Part shown: positions 18,535 to 28,246 of the stretch, piece by piece | Layout of the letters: each line of letters starts with the position of its first letter | Numbering within the stretch: the stretch's first letter is position 1 | Assembly: GCF_007641235.1 (NCBI RefSeq) | Contig: NZ_CP038157.1 | Coordinates: forward strand, 1,860,001-1,924,000 | Direction: 5' to 3' | DNA: 64,000 nucleotides | From: Corynebacterium sanguinis | Lineage (GTDB): Bacteria; Actinomycetota; Actinomycetes; Mycobacteriales; Mycobacteriaceae | The notes under the pieces: model-generated | What the model was told of the DNA's origin: nothing | Database searches by the model: none | The model's input: the letters and a program-made list of their open reading frames with translations, nothing else | Made by a program: the position numbers and the translations under genes

Positions 18535-20070
18535 TTAAGGCCTGCGCCAGTGGCGGCCGGTGCGCGCGAGCATCGCGTCGGCAGACTCGGGGCCCCACGT
18601 ACCGGCTGCGTAAGCATCGGGGCGGCCGTTTTCGGCCCAGTGCTCGAGGACGGGGTCGAGGATCTCCCAGCTGCGCTCAACCTCTTCGTTGGTGGGGAAG
18701 AGGCTCGACTCGTCCAGCAGGGCGTCGAGGATGAGGCGCTCGTAGGCCTCGGGGGACTCCTCGGTGAAGGCTTCGGAGTAGGAGAAGTCCATGTTCACGT
18801 CGCGGACCTCCATCGTGGAGCCCGGGACCTTGGAGCCGAAGCGCATGAGCACGCCCTCGTCCGGCTGGATGCGCAGCACGACAGCGTTGGCGGTCAGCAG
18901 GTCGGTCTGGCCCTTGGCAAAGGGCTGGAAGGGCGGGCGCTTGAACACCAGGGCGATCTCTGTGACGCGGCGGCCCAGGCGCTTGCCGGTGCGCAGGTAG
19001 AACGGCACGCCCGCCCAGCGCCGCGAGTTGATCTTCAGGGTGCAGGCCGCGTAGGTCTCCGTGGTGGAGTCCGGGTCGAAGCCGTCTTCTTCGCGCAGGC
19101 CGATGACCTTCTCCGAGCCCTGCCAGCCGGCCGCGTACTGCCCGCGCGCGGTCGTCTCGTCGAAGGGCTCCAGGGCGGTGGTGGCGCGCAGCACCTTGAG
19201 CTTCTCGGCGCGCAGGCGGCGCGGCGAGAACGAGGTGGGCTCCTCCATGGCCACGAGCGCGAGCAGCTGGATCAGGTGGTTCTGGATCACGTCGCGGGCG
19301 GCGCCGATGCCGTCGTAGTAGCCGGCGCGGCCGCCGAGGCCGATGTCCTCGGCCATGGTGATCTGCACGTGGTCGATGTAGTTGGCGTTCCACACCGGCT
19401 CGAACATTTGGTTAGCGAAGCGCAGCGCGAGGATGTTCTGCACCGTCTCCTTGCCCAAGTAGTGGTCGATGCGGAACACGGAGCGCTCGGGGAAGACGTG
19501 GTTAACCACCTCGTTGAGCTTCTTCGCGGAGGCGAGGTCGTGACCGAAAGGCTTCTCGATGACCACGCGGCGCCACTGGTTGCCCGTCGGGGTGGCCATA
19601 CCGCAGCGGTCGAGCTGGTGGACTACGTCGGAGAAGTACTCCGGCGGCACGGACAGGTAGAAAGCCCAGTTGCCGCCGGTTCCGCGGTTAGCGTCCATCT
19701 CCGCCAGAAGCGCCGCGAGCTTCTCAAAGGCCTCGTCGTCGTCGAAGGCGCCGGTGACGAAGTGCATGCCCTCGGCGAGGCGGTTCCACACGTTCTCATT
19801 GAAGCGCGTGCGCGAGCCCTTCTCGACGGCCGAACGCACGTAATCCTCGAAGTCCGACTTGCTCCACTCGCGGCGGCCGAAGCCGACGAGGCTGAAACCG
19901 GCGGGCAGCAGGCCGCGGTTGGCAAGGTCGTAGATCGCCGGCAGGAGCTTGCGGCGCGCGAGGTCGCCGGTTACGCCGAAAATCACCATTCCCGACGGCC
20001 CTGCGATGCGCGGCAGGCGCTTGTCCTCTGGCTGTCGGAGCGGGTTGACCCACACGGCCTCGTCCGTCAC
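18535..20070 (-). CDS. zwf: Glucose-6-phosphate 1-dehydrogenase
   Basis: Oxidises glucose 6-phosphate with NADP, the entry step of the oxidative pentose phosphate pathway and a main NADPH source. The 511-residue protein has the dinucleotide-binding GVTGDLARRKL (about 32-42) and the substrate and catalytic site RIDHYLGKE near 198. The start is an ATG; 97 bases containing an 11-bp stem-loop separate it from tal upstream. OpcA, its assembly partner, is encoded next. Confidence 0.96.
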   Translation of the reverse strand: MTDEAVWVNPLRQPEDKRLPRIAGPSGMVIFGVTGDLARRKLLPAIYDLANRGLLPAGFSLVGFGRREWSKSDFEDYVRSAVEKGSRTRFNENVWNRLAEGMHFVTGAFDDDEAFEKLAALLAEMDANRGTGGNWAFYLSVPPEYFSDVVHQLDRCGMATPTGNQWRRVVIEKPFGHDLASAKKLNEVVNHVFPERSVFRIDHYLGKETVQNILALRFANQMFEPVWNANYIDHVQITMAEDIGLGGRAGYYDGIGAARDVIQNHLIQLLALVAMEEPTSFSPRRLRAEKLKVLRATTALEPFDETTARGQYAAGWQGSEKVIGLREEDGFDPDSTTETYAACTLKINSRRWAGVPFYLRTGKRLGRRVTEIALVFKRPPFQPFAKGQTDLLTANAVVLRIQPDEGVLMRFGSKVPGSTMEVRDVNMDFSYSEAFTEESPEAYERLILDALLDESSLFPTNEEVERSWEILDPVLEHWAENGRPDAYAAGTWGPESADAMLARTGRHWRRP

Positions 20071-20131
20071 GGTTGTTCACCTCGAGTAATAGGTAGATGG
20101 GAAAGATTTTTGGGGATTCGTTCAAATGTAC

Positions 20132-20157
20132 TGTGCCCGCGCGGGTGCGCGGGCACA
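20132..20157 (-). terminator. Perfect 11-bp stem-loop between tal and zwf
   Basis: Bases 20132-20142 pair perfectly with 20147-20157 around a 4-base loop. The stem is almost entirely G and C. It lies 11 bases after the tal stop and about 60 bases before zwf, without a following T-run on the minus strand. It could attenuate or stabilise the operon transcript. Confidence 0.5.
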
Positions 20158-20167
20158 AAACGCGAAA

Positions 20168-21253
20168 CTACTTCAAATTCTGTGCCATGGAGTCGAGCAG
20201 CTCCTGCCAGGCGTCGACGAACTTCTCCACGCCCTCGCGCTCGAGCACGGCGACGACGTCGTCCAAGTCGATGCCCACGGCCTCGAGCTTGTCAAAGGTC
20301 GCCTGCGCCTCGGCGGCGGTTCCGGTCAGCGTGTCGCCGCGCACCTCGCCCTGCTCGAGCATCGCGTCGAGCGTCGCCTCGGGCATGGTGTTGACGGTGT
20401 CGGGGCCCGCGAGCTCCGTGACGTACATGGTGGCGGGGTAGTCCGGGTTCTTCACGCCGGTCGACGCCCACAGTGGGCGCTGCTTGTTTGTGCCCGCGGG
20501 GAACTGGCTGGAGTCGGAGAACTCGTCGAGGAAGAGCTGGTAGGCCAGGCGCGCGTTGGCAATGCCGGCCTTGCCCCGCAGCTCGAGCGCCTCGGGCGTG
20601 CCGATCGTCTCAAGCCGGTTGTCCACCTCGGTGTCCATGCGGGAGACGAAGAACGACGCCACGGAGTGGATTGTCGACACGTCGTGCCCGTTCGCCTCGG
20701 CCTGGCGCACGCCCTCGCGGAAGGCGTCGATAACCTGGCGGTAACGCTCGACGGAGAAGATCAGGGTGACGTTGACGGAGATGCCGGCGGCCAGGGTCGC
20801 TGTAACGGCGGGCAGGGACTCGTCGGTGGCGGGGATCTTGATCATCACGTTCGGGCGGTCGACCAGCTGCGCCAGCTCGGCCGCCTGCGCCACGGTGCGC
20901 TCCTCGTCGGCGGCGTAGCGCGGATCGACCTCGATGGACACGCGCCCGTCCTTGCCGTCGGTCGCCTCGAAGACGTCGGCGAAGAGGTCGCAGGCATCCT
21001 GGACGTCCTTGACGCTCATTGCGTACACAGCCGCATCGACCTCGCTGCCGGCCGCCTTCAGGTCGGCGAGCTGAATGTCGTAGGCGTTGCCACCGCTCAT
21101 GGCCTTAGCGAAAATCGCCGGGTTGGTGGTGACGCCCTTGATGCTTTTCGACGCCTTAATCTCGTCCAGGTTTCCAGTGGTGATGCGATCCCGCGAGAGG
21201 TCGTCGAGCCAGGTGGAGGTTCCGATCTCGTACAGCTTGTCAATCGAGGTCAT
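20168..21253 (-). CDS. tal: Transaldolase
   Basis: Transfers a three-carbon unit between sugar phosphates in the non-oxidative pentose phosphate pathway. The 361-residue protein starts MTSIDKLYEIGTSTWLDDLS and has GVTTNPAIF near 36-44 and the Schiff-base Lys in MIKIPATDES near 137. The frame stays open upstream into tkt, but the ATG at 21253 gives the family N-terminus. It belongs to the long-chain transaldolase type of actinobacteria. It lies 35 bases downstream of tkt. Confidence 0.95.
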   Translation of the reverse strand: MTSIDKLYEIGTSTWLDDLSRDRITTGNLDEIKASKSIKGVTTNPAIFAKAMSGGNAYDIQLADLKAAGSEVDAAVYAMSVKDVQDACDLFADVFEATDGKDGRVSIEVDPRYAADEERTVAQAAELAQLVDRPNVMIKIPATDESLPAVTATLAAGISVNVTLIFSVERYRQVIDAFREGVRQAEANGHDVSTIHSVASFFVSRMDTEVDNRLETIGTPEALELRGKAGIANARLAYQLFLDEFSDSSQFPAGTNKQRPLWASTGVKNPDYPATMYVTELAGPDTVNTMPEATLDAMLEQGEVRGDTLTGTAAEAQATFDKLEAVGIDLDDVVAVLEREGVEKFVDAWQELLDSMAQNLK

Positions 21254-21288
21254 GGGGGTTTTAAGTCCTTTGCGTGTGTGGTTAAGGG

Positions 21289-23400
21289 TTAGGCGGTGGC
21301 GCTGGCGATGGAGTCGCGGGCGGCGTTGACGACGGCGTCGGCGGTGAAGCCGAAGCGCTCGAAGAGCTCGGGGCCCGGCGCGGAGGCGCCGAAGTGCTCG
21401 AGCGAGACGTTGCGCCCGTGGTCGCCGGTGAAGCGGTGCCACGGCATGGCAACACCCGCCTCGACGGAGACGCGGGCCTTGACGTCGTGAGGCAGCACGG
21501 CGGCGATGTAGTCGTCGTCCTGCTCGAGGAACCACTCCATCGACGGCATGGAGACGACGCGCGCGGCGACGCCGGAGCCCTCGAGCTCGCGAGCAGCGGC
21601 GACAGCGAGCTGCACCTCGGAGCCGGTGGCCATGAGGATCACGTCCGGGGTCGGCTTGGAGCCCTCAACCAGCACGTAGGCGCCGCGGGCAACGCCTTCG
21701 AACGCCTTTTCCTTCGTGCCCTCGAGCACGGGCAGGTTCTGGCGCGACAGGGCGAGCGCCTTGGGCTGCTCCTTGCCCTCGAGCGCGGCCTTCCACGCAG
21801 CGGAGGTCTCGTTCGCGTCCGCGGGGCGGATCACGGCGAGGTCCGGGATGGCGCGCAGCGCCGCGAGGGTTTCCACCGGCTGGTGGGTGGGGCCGTCTTC
21901 GCCGAGGCCGACGGAGTCGTGGGTGAACACGTAGTAGCCGTCGATGCCGGACAGGGCGGCGACGCGGATCGCGGGGTAGAGGTACTCCGAGAAGATGAGG
22001 AAGGTGCCGCCGTAGACGCGGGTGCCGCCGTGGAGCGCGATGCCGTTCATGATCGCGCCCATTGCGTGCTCGCGGATGCCGAAGTGCAGGTTGCGGCCGT
22101 ACGGCTCGGCGGTGAACATGTCGGTGGTGATCTCTGCGGGGCCGAAGGAGGCTGCGCCCTTTATCAGGGTGTTGTTGGACCCGGCCAGGTCGGCGGAGCC
22201 ACCCCACAGCTCCGGCAGTGCGGCGGCGGCCGCCTGGATCACGGCCTCGGAGGCCTTGCGGGTGGCCAGGCCCTTCTCGTCGGCGTCCCAGGTTGGCAGC
22301 TCCGCGTCCCAGCCCTCGGGCAGGCGGCGCGCGGTGAGGCGCTCGAGCAGGGCCGCGTTGTCAGGGTTGTTCTCGGCCCAGGCGTTGAACTTCTCTTCCC
22401 ACGCGGCGCGCTTCTCGCTGGCGCGTGCCGTCAGCTTGCGGGTGTGGGTGATCACGGCCTCTTCCTCGGGGAAGGTCACCTCGGGGTCGAAGCCCAGGGC
22501 CTCCTTGACCAGCTTGACCTCCTCGGCGCCAAGCGCCGCGCCGTGCACCGCGCCGGTGTTCTGCAGGTTCGGGGCGGGGTAGCCGATGACGGTCTTGACG
22601 CGGATCAGCGTCGGGCGGGCGGTCTCGGCCTGCGCCTGCGCCACGGCGGACTCGATCGCGACGACGTCCTCGCCGGAATCCACGGTCAGCGTCTGCCAGC
22701 CGTAGGCCTCGAAGCGCTTCATCACGTCCTCGGTGAACGCGATCTGCGTGTCGTCCTCGATGGAGATGCGGTTGTCGTCCCAAAAGACGATGAGGTTGCC
22801 CAGCTGCTGGGTGCCCGCCAGCGACGAGGCCTCGGAGGTCACGCCCTCCTGCAGGCAGCCGTCGCCAGCGATGGCGTAGATGTAGTGGTCAAACGGCGAC
22901 TCGCCGGCGGGAGCGTCTGGGTCGTAGAGGCCGCGCTCGCGTCGCGACGCCATCGCCATGCCGACTGCGGAGGCGAGGCCCTGGCCGAGCGGGCCGGTGG
23001 TGATCTCGACGTGCTTGGTGTGGTTGTACTCCGGGTGGCCCGGGGTCTTCGAGCCCCACGTGCGCAGCTGCTTCAGGTCCTCAAGCTCGAGCCCAAGCCC
23101 GCCGAGGTAGAGCTGGATGTACTGGGTCAGCGACGAGTGGCCGTTGGACAGCACGAAGCGGTCGCGGCCCACCCAGTGCGGGTCCTGCGGGTCGATGTTC
23201 ATGACGCGCTGGTAGAGCGTGTACGCCAGGGGAGCGAGCGACATCGCGGTGCCCGGGTGGCCCGAGCCGCAGTTCTCGACAGCGTCCGCCGCAAGCACGC
23301 GTACAGTGTCCACGGCCCGCGTATCCGTTTGCGTCCAATCGTCCGGGTAGTTGCGGACGGTCATCGCGTGCAATTCGGGGGGCAGGGTCGACTGGGTCAC
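21289..23400 (-). CDS. tkt: Transketolase
   Basis: Thiamine-diphosphate enzyme moving two-carbon units between sugar phosphates. The 703-residue protein has GHPGTAMSLAP near 43, the ThDP motif starting GDGCLQEG near 179 and the pyrimidine-binding DGPTHQPVE near 500. It starts at a GTG (23400) with GAGGAA in front. It is the first gene of the minus-strand tkt-tal-zwf-opcA-pgl operon and is divergent from ctaB. Confidence 0.97.
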   Translation of the reverse strand: MTQSTLPPELHAMTVRNYPDDWTQTDTRAVDTVRVLAADAVENCGSGHPGTAMSLAPLAYTLYQRVMNIDPQDPHWVGRDRFVLSNGHSSLTQYIQLYLGGLGLELEDLKQLRTWGSKTPGHPEYNHTKHVEITTGPLGQGLASAVGMAMASRRERGLYDPDAPAGESPFDHYIYAIAGDGCLQEGVTSEASSLAGTQQLGNLIVFWDDNRISIEDDTQIAFTEDVMKRFEAYGWQTLTVDSGEDVVAIESAVAQAQAETARPTLIRVKTVIGYPAPNLQNTGAVHGAALGAEEVKLVKEALGFDPEVTFPEEEAVITHTRKLTARASEKRAAWEEKFNAWAENNPDNAALLERLTARRLPEGWDAELPTWDADEKGLATRKASEAVIQAAAAALPELWGGSADLAGSNNTLIKGAASFGPAEITTDMFTAEPYGRNLHFGIREHAMGAIMNGIALHGGTRVYGGTFLIFSEYLYPAIRVAALSGIDGYYVFTHDSVGLGEDGPTHQPVETLAALRAIPDLAVIRPADANETSAAWKAALEGKEQPKALALSRQNLPVLEGTKEKAFEGVARGAYVLVEGSKPTPDVILMATGSEVQLAVAAARELEGSGVAARVVSMPSMEWFLEQDDDYIAAVLPHDVKARVSVEAGVAMPWHRFTGDHGRNVSLEHFGASAPGPELFERFGFTADAVVNAARDSIASATA

Positions 23401-23455
23401 GTTGTTCCTCGCTTGTGTCGTTCGTGAGTGGTTTTGCTAGTGATCTTCGCCGCCT

Positions 23456-23461
23456 AGCCTA
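23456..23461 (-). promoter_or_regulatory. Candidate -10 element of the tkt operon
   Basis: On the minus strand GATAGGCTAG gives TAGGCT with G at both outer consensus positions, about 55 bases before the tkt GTG. It would leave a leader of about 48 nt. No clear -35. The 241-base tkt-ctaB gap holds no other gene. Confidence 0.4.
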
Positions 23462-23641
23462 TCGGTTGGCAGTGGAGCGTGTCTGGATTACCCGTTACTG
23501 CGCCGTGGCGGTAGCATCATCCGAAGGTATGACGCCCGCGCGGTTTCGGGCGGGGGCGGAACTTTTCGCCGTCGCGGTGCGACTACTGTGATGTTGGCCC
23601 TCCCGTACCGGGCGGCCGTTTCTGCTGGAGGAGTTGTTTAC

Positions 23642-24556
23642 TTGGAGACCATCAAGGCTTACTTTGCGCTTACGAAGCCGAGGGTCATTGAGCTCCTCCT
23701 CGTCGCTGCGATCCCCGCCATGCTCCAGGCCAACCGCGGTAGCGTGGATCTGTGGCTCATCCTGGGCACGCTGCTCGGCGGGTGGATGGGTGCGGCGGCC
23801 GCGAACACCTTCAACATGGTCGCCGACTACGACATTGACCAGAAGATGGGCCGTACCCGGGCGCGCCCGCTGGTGAGAGCCACCGTGACCAAGCGCAAGG
23901 CCGCGATCTACGCCTGGGTGCTGCTCGCCCTGTCCGTTCTGTGGCTCGGGTTCGTCTGCAACTCCTGGCTCGCGGCGTTTTTCATCCTGCTGACCAACTG
24001 GTTCTACATCTTCGTCTACACCAAGTGGCTGAAGCGTCGCACGTGGCAGAACGTCATCTGGGGCGGCGCCGCCGGTTGCATGCCGGTCCTCGTCGGTTGG
24101 GCCGCGGTGCGCGACAACGTCAACGATGGCTCGCCGGATCGCTGGTGGCAGGCCGTGGTGCTGTTCATGATCATCTTCTTCTGGACACCACCGCACACCT
24201 GGGCGCTGGCCATGAAGTACAAGGACGACTACGCCAAGGCGAAGGTGCCCATGCTGCCGGTCGTGGCCACCCCGCAGGAGACGACGCGCCAGATCGTTTT
24301 CTACTCCTGGCTGACCGTGGCGACCTCGCTGTTGCTGGTCCCGGCCGCCTCGTGGATCTACCTCATTGTCGCGGTGACCTCGGGCGCCGGATTCCTGGTC
24401 ATGGCGACCAAGCTGCACAACGGCGTCGTGCGCGGCGAGGACGTCAAGCCGCTGAAGCTGTTCATCCTGTCGAACAACTACCTCGCGGTGCTCTTCCTCG
24501 CCCTGTCAGTCGACGCGGTGCTGGGCTGGCAAACCGTCGCGGAGTACTTCCTCTAA
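23642..24556 (+). CDS. ctaB: Protoheme IX farnesyltransferase (heme O synthase)
   Basis: Membrane enzyme that attaches a farnesyl group to heme b, giving heme O for cytochrome aa3 oxidase. The 304-residue protein has several membrane segments and the prenyltransferase motif [15 protein letters not shown] (Asp-rich, about 58-72) and [10 protein letters not shown] chose the TTG at 23642, 8 bases after GGAGGAG, because the following [15 protein letters not shown] matches the family N-terminus; an ATG at 23588 adds 18 residues that do not. It converges with qor, overlapping by four bases. Confidence 0.93.
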   Translation: METIKAYFALTKPRVIELLLVAAIPAMLQANRGSVDLWLILGTLLGGWMGAAAANTFNMVADYDIDQKMGRTRARPLVRATVTKRKAAIYAWVLLALSVLWLGFVCNSWLAAFFILLTNWFYIFVYTKWLKRRTWQNVIWGGAAGCMPVLVGWAAVRDNVNDGSPDRWWQAVVLFMIIFFWTPPHTWALAMKYKDDYAKAKVPMLPVVATPQETTRQIVFYSWLTVATSLLLVPAASWIYLIVAVTSGAGFLVMATKLHNGVVRGEDVKPLKLFILSNNYLAVLFLALSVDAVLGWQTVAEYFL

Positions 24557-25521
24557 GCGTCCTCAGCAACCTTGAGCACGACCGAGCCCGAGGTACAGCG
24601 GGCCTGGAGTTCCTCGTGCGCGCGGCGGGCGTCGCTAAGCGGAAAAGGCTCGTGGATGCGAAACGTTAGGGTTCCCTCCTCGACCGCGCGGACGACCGCT
24701 TGGGCGCGCATGCGGTACTCGTCGTCAGTGGCGACGTAGGCGGCCAGCGACGGGCGGGTGAGAAACAGCGAGCCGTGCTTGTTCAGCTCCTGGATCACGA
24801 ACGGCTCGACGTCGCCCGAGGCGGAGCCGAAGGAGCAGACGAGCCCGCGCGGGCGGCAGACGTCGAGGGCCTGGGCGAAGGTGTCCTTGCCCACGCCGTC
24901 GTAGATCACGTCCACGCCCTTTCCGCCGTTGGCTTCCTTGACGTCCTCGGCGAAAGTATCGTAGCGAAACACCTGCGTTGCGCCCGCGTCGTAGGCGAGC
25001 TTCTCCTTCTCCTCGGTCGAGGTCACGGAGTAGACCACCGCGCCGGCGGCGGCAGCCAGTTGAGTCAGCACGAGCCCGACCCCGCCGGAGCCAGCGGTAA
25101 TCACCATCGTGTCGCCCGGCTTCGTCTCGCGGGTGCCGTGCAGAAGGTAGTGCGCCGTCATGCCTTGGAGCAGCATCGACGCCGCGACCGCGGGATCGAT
25201 GCTTTGCGGCACCGCGACGAGGCGGTTGCGGGGAACGCACACCTTCTCGGCGTACGAGCCGGGGGCGCTGTGCCAGGCGACCAGCGTGCCCTCGGCGATT
25301 TCACCGGCGGGGTCGGCAATGATGCGGCCGCACCCCTCGGTGCCGGGGATGTAGGGCAGTTCCTGGTCGTAGGTGCCAGAGCGGAAGTAGGTGTCGATGT
25401 AGTTGACACCCGCGTAGAGCACCTCGACGAGAACGTGCGCCTCGGTCGGCTCCGGGTCGGGGCGGTCCGTGTAGGTGAGAACCTCGGGCCCGCCGTGCTG
25501 GGTAACGTAGATCGCCTTCAT
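24553..25521 (-). CDS. qor: NADPH:quinone oxidoreductase, zeta-crystallin type
   Basis: A 322-residue medium-chain dehydrogenase/reductase without the structural zinc loop. Residues [15 protein letters not shown] at the start and the NADPH-binding [14 protein letters not shown] near 145 point to quinone oxidoreductases of the zeta-crystallin group. A GTG nine bases upstream is an alternative start. It sits between ctaB and ctaA, as in C. glutamicum. Its physiological substrate cannot be told from sequence. Confidence 0.88.
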   Translation of the reverse strand: MKAIYVTQHGGPEVLTYTDRPDPEPTEAHVLVEVLYAGVNYIDTYFRSGTYDQELPYIPGTEGCGRIIADPAGEIAEGTLVAWHSAPGSYAEKVCVPRNRLVAVPQSIDPAVAASMLLQGMTAHYLLHGTRETKPGDTMVITAGSGGVGLVLTQLAAAAGAVVYSVTSTEEKEKLAYDAGATQVFRYDTFAEDVKEANGGKGVDVIYDGVGKDTFAQALDVCRPRGLVCSFGSASGDVEPFVIQELNKHGSLFLTRPSLAAYVATDDEYRMRAQAVVRAVEEGTLTFRIHEPFPLSDARRAHEELQARCTSGSVVLKVAEDA

Positions 25522-25546
25522 GGCCCCCACGTTACCGGAGCCCCGT

Positions 25547-26482
25547 TTAGGCCATCCGGCGTTTGCCGTGCGCCCAGAGGAAGGCGCTAAAGGCGACGAT
25601 CACCGAGGACATGGCGATGTGCAACGGCACAGTCCAGCGCGGAACGCCGAGGTAGAACTGGGTTACGCCCACGGCCCACTGGACGACGATCATGGCGACG
25701 AGCACCAAGGCGGTGTTGAACGCGTCCTTCGGCGCCTGCGAACGGCGCAGCAGGTAAACGCCGACGAGCGTGGAAATGAGGTAGATGTACATGCACGCGG
25801 CGTGGACGTAGGCGAGGATCTCGGTGTCGAGTGCCAAACGGCCCTCCATGCCGACCCCGCTGTCGCCCGAGTGCGGGCCCGAGCCGGTGACCATCGTGCC
25901 GGTCACCAGCACGAAGCTCATCGCGACAGCCGCGACGACCACGGCCGTGCGGGCGCTACCGTCGTAGCGCGTGACGACGGGCGCGTCATCCGGCTCACTG
26001 ATGCGCATGTAGAGCACGGCTGCGATCCAGACCAGCACCATCGAGGGCAGGAAGTGCACGGCCACCGCCCACCAGTGCAGGTTGACCAGCACGGAGATCC
26101 CGCCGAGTAGCGCCTGCAGCGCCACGCCGGCGATGGAGAGCAAGCCCAGTAGCTTGACGTGCCAGCGGCGCTGCGCCCTGTACACCGCCACCGTCACGGC
26201 GACCGCAGCCGCCGCGACGACGAAGGCCAGCATGCGGTTGCCGAACTCGATGGCCTGGTGGATCGCGGGCGCGGCGCCCGGCACGGGCACGAGCGAGCCT
26301 TCGTGGCACAGCGGCCAGGTGTTGCAGCCGAGGCCCGAGCCCGTGACGCGCACGAGCGAGCCGGTCACCGTGATGCCGCCCTGGCACAGGAGCAGGATCA
26401 TCGCGAGGACGCGCTGCAGCTTCAGGGATGGGCCCACGGTCGTCTTAACAGGGGTGTTCACGTCAACACCGGTACCTTCCAC
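25547..26482 (-). CDS. ctaA: Heme A synthase CtaA
   Basis: Membrane enzyme that oxidises heme O to heme A for cytochrome aa3 oxidase. The 311-residue protein has eight predicted membrane segments in two related halves. The N-terminal loop has GSGLGCNTWPLCHEG with the conserved Cys pair (near 52 and 58), followed by the heme-ligand region AIHQAIEFGNRM. It starts at a GTG; a later GTG at 26461 is also possible. It pairs functionally with ctaB, two genes away on the other strand. Confidence 0.93.
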   Translation of the reverse strand: MEGTGVDVNTPVKTTVGPSLKLQRVLAMILLLCQGGITVTGSLVRVTGSGLGCNTWPLCHEGSLVPVPGAAPAIHQAIEFGNRMLAFVVAAAAVAVTVAVYRAQRRWHVKLLGLLSIAGVALQALLGGISVLVNLHWWAVAVHFLPSMVLVWIAAVLYMRISEPDDAPVVTRYDGSARTAVVVAAVAMSFVLVTGTMVTGSGPHSGDSGVGMEGRLALDTEILAYVHAACMYIYLISTLVGVYLLRRSQAPKDAFNTALVLVAMIVVQWAVGVTQFYLGVPRWTVPLHIAMSSVIVAFSAFLWAHGKRRMA

Positions 26483-26488
26483 GTATCA

Positions 26489-26507
26489 AACTTAAGATTG
26501 ATTCTTA
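26489..26507 (-). promoter_or_regulatory. Candidate ctaA -10 overlapped by a dyad
   Basis: On the minus strand TAAGTT (26489-26494) lies 6 nt before the ctaA GTG, allowing a leaderless start. It overlaps an inverted repeat TAAGA-N5-TCTTA at 26493-26507. The position suits a repressor site. The regulator is unknown; HrrA is known to act on ctaA in C. glutamicum but I cannot match its site by eye. Confidence 0.35.
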
Positions 26508-26530
26508 GCTTAACCCACGCCTCGGCCGTT

Positions 26531-27304
26531 CTAGCCATCGAAGCGGAACCAGCGGGCGGCGGCGGTGACGGCGACAGCCACCCACACCGTTAGCGCGATC
26601 CACGCCCCGGAGTCCACGCTCAGGTGCAGCGCCTGCGTCAGCGCACCCGCCAGGGCGACGGTGGGCACCAGGTTGTACCAGCCGGCCTCGACCAGGTTGC
26701 CAGAGTAAGTGACCCACCCCAAGATACCGACCAAAATCAGCCACAGCAGGTTGGCCAGGGCGAGGACGAGCTCGGAATTCATGGTGCCACCGAGCAGCAA
26801 CCCCAGGGCGGTGAAACACGCCACGCCGAGCAGCAGCGTCACCCCGCAGAACAGGGCGCCGCCGACGGGGACGCGCCAACCCAAGGCGACGGCGATCGCG
26901 CCGAGGACGACGATCTGGACTGCCACCATCGCCAGCACGCCGAGAATCTTGCCCGCGATGATCGTCCATGCCGGCACCCCGGAGGCGCCGGTGCGCTTGA
27001 GCGCGCCGTAGCGGCGGTCGAACGCCAGCGCGATCGCCTGGCCGGTAAAGCCCGCGCTGCTCGCCGCCACGGCAAACACCACCGGCACGAGGTGGTCGAG
27101 GCGCGCGGGCGAGTCAGCCCCGGGGATCGGCAGCTTCGCGGCGGCGACGAGGATCACAGCGGGGATGATCAGGTTGAGCAGCAGCTGCTCACCGTGGCGC
27201 AGCATGAGCAACGCCTCGATGCGCCCCTGCGCCAGCGCCATCCGGGTTACGGAAGCGCGGCGGGGGCGCGGGGTAAACGTGCCTTCGGCAAGTTCTAGAG
27301 CCAT
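26531..27304 (-). CDS. ABC-2 type transporter permease
   Basis: A 257-residue protein with about six membrane segments after a charged N-terminus of some 40 residues. It resembles permeases that pair with DrrA-type ATPases for export of drugs or lipids. It directly follows the ATPase gene (12-base gap), and the pair lies between mptB and ctaA, as in C. glutamicum. The cargo cannot be inferred. Confidence 0.85.
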   Translation of the reverse strand: MALELAEGTFTPRPRRASVTRMALAQGRIEALLMLRHGEQLLLNLIIPAVILVAAAKLPIPGADSPARLDHLVPVVFAVAASSAGFTGQAIALAFDRRYGALKRTGASGVPAWTIIAGKILGVLAMVAVQIVVLGAIAVALGWRVPVGGALFCGVTLLLGVACFTALGLLLGGTMNSELVLALANLLWLILVGILGWVTYSGNLVEAGWYNLVPTVALAGALTQALHLSVDSGAWIALTVWVAVAVTAAARWFRFDG

Positions 27305-27316
27305 GCTGATCCTTTC

Positions 27317-28240
27317 CTAGCTGCGCAGCTCGCGGCCGGTAATGTCGAGGAAAACGTCCTCGAGCGTGCGGTGCGCGACGCTGAACTCGCGCAGCAAAAC
27401 GCCCTGGGCGTAGGCTTCGCGCGCGAGCGTGGCGACGACCTCCGGAGTCGCTCCGCCTGAGATCTGGTAGCGCAGCGGCCGGGTGGCTTGGACGGTCAGG
27501 GAGTGCGCGGACAGGGCGTCGTTAAGCGGCGCGATGGCGAGCTCGCGGTCGGTGCTGAGCGTGATCAGCGGGAAGGAGTCGTGGCTGGTCAGCTCGGCGG
27601 TGGTGCCTTGGGCGACGACGGCGCCGCGGTCGATGATGACGACCTTGTCGGCGAGCGCTTCGGCCTCGTCCATGAGGTGGGTGGTTAGGATCACGGTGAC
27701 CCCGTCGCGCTTCATCGCGGAGATGATGTCCCACACCGCGAGGCGCGATTGGGCGTCCATCCCGGCGGTCGGCTCGTCGAGGAAGATCAGCTCAGGGCGC
27801 CCGATCATCGCCAGCGCCAGAGACAGTCGCTGCTGCTGGCCGCCCGAGAGGCGCCGGTAGGTGGTCTTTTCCACCCCGCGCAGGCCAAGCAGGTCGATTA
27901 GCCAGTCCGGATCGAGGGGGTCTTCGTTGTAGCGGGCGGTGAGCTCGAGCATTTCGCGGACGCGGATGCCGGAGTAGGAGCCGCCACCTTGCAGCATGAT
28001 GCCGATGCGCGAGCGCACCTTCTCGGGCTCGGCGGACGGGTCGAGACCCAGTAAAGAGATTCTGCCGCTGGTGGGTTTGGTAAAGCCCTCGCACATCTCG
28101 ACGGTGGTGGTTTTGCCCGCACCGTTGGGGCCGAGGAGTGCAAGGATCTCACCGCGGGCGGCGGTGAAAGAGAGGCCGTCTACGGCCACGATGTCGCGGT
28201 ATGTCTTGGAAACGTTGTCCAGGACAAGTGCATCACTCAT
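27317..28240 (-). CDS. ABC transporter ATPase, DrrA/CcmA-like
   Basis: A 307-residue ATPase with Walker A GPNGAGKTTT (about 38-47), the signature LSGGQQQRL near 133, Walker B LIFLDEPTAG near 156 and the switch His in TTHLMDEAE near 188. A C-terminal extension of about 80 residues is typical of the daunorubicin-resistance type. It probably forms an exporter with the adjacent permease. It starts six bases after mptB ends. Confidence 0.9.
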   Translation of the reverse strand: MSDALVLDNVSKTYRDIVAVDGLSFTAARGEILALLGPNGAGKTTTVEMCEGFTKPTSGRISLLGLDPSAEPEKVRSRIGIMLQGGGSYSGIRVREMLELTARYNEDPLDPDWLIDLLGLRGVEKTTYRRLSGGQQQRLSLALAMIGRPELIFLDEPTAGMDAQSRLAVWDIISAMKRDGVTVILTTHLMDEAEALADKVVIIDRGAVVAQGTTAELTSHDSFPLITLSTDRELAIAPLNDALSAHSLTVQATRPLRYQISGGATPEVVATLAREAYAQGVLLREFSVAHRTLEDVFLDITGRELRS

Positions 28241-28246
28241 GGCTGG

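Noticed and set aside
21394..23427. Long plus-strand open frame (over 670 codons) opposite tkt
   Set aside because: tkt on the minus strand is certain; the opposite frame is a codon-usage shadow rich in Val, Gly and Arg without domains. The same applies to 18202-20394 opposite opcA, zwf and the end of tal.
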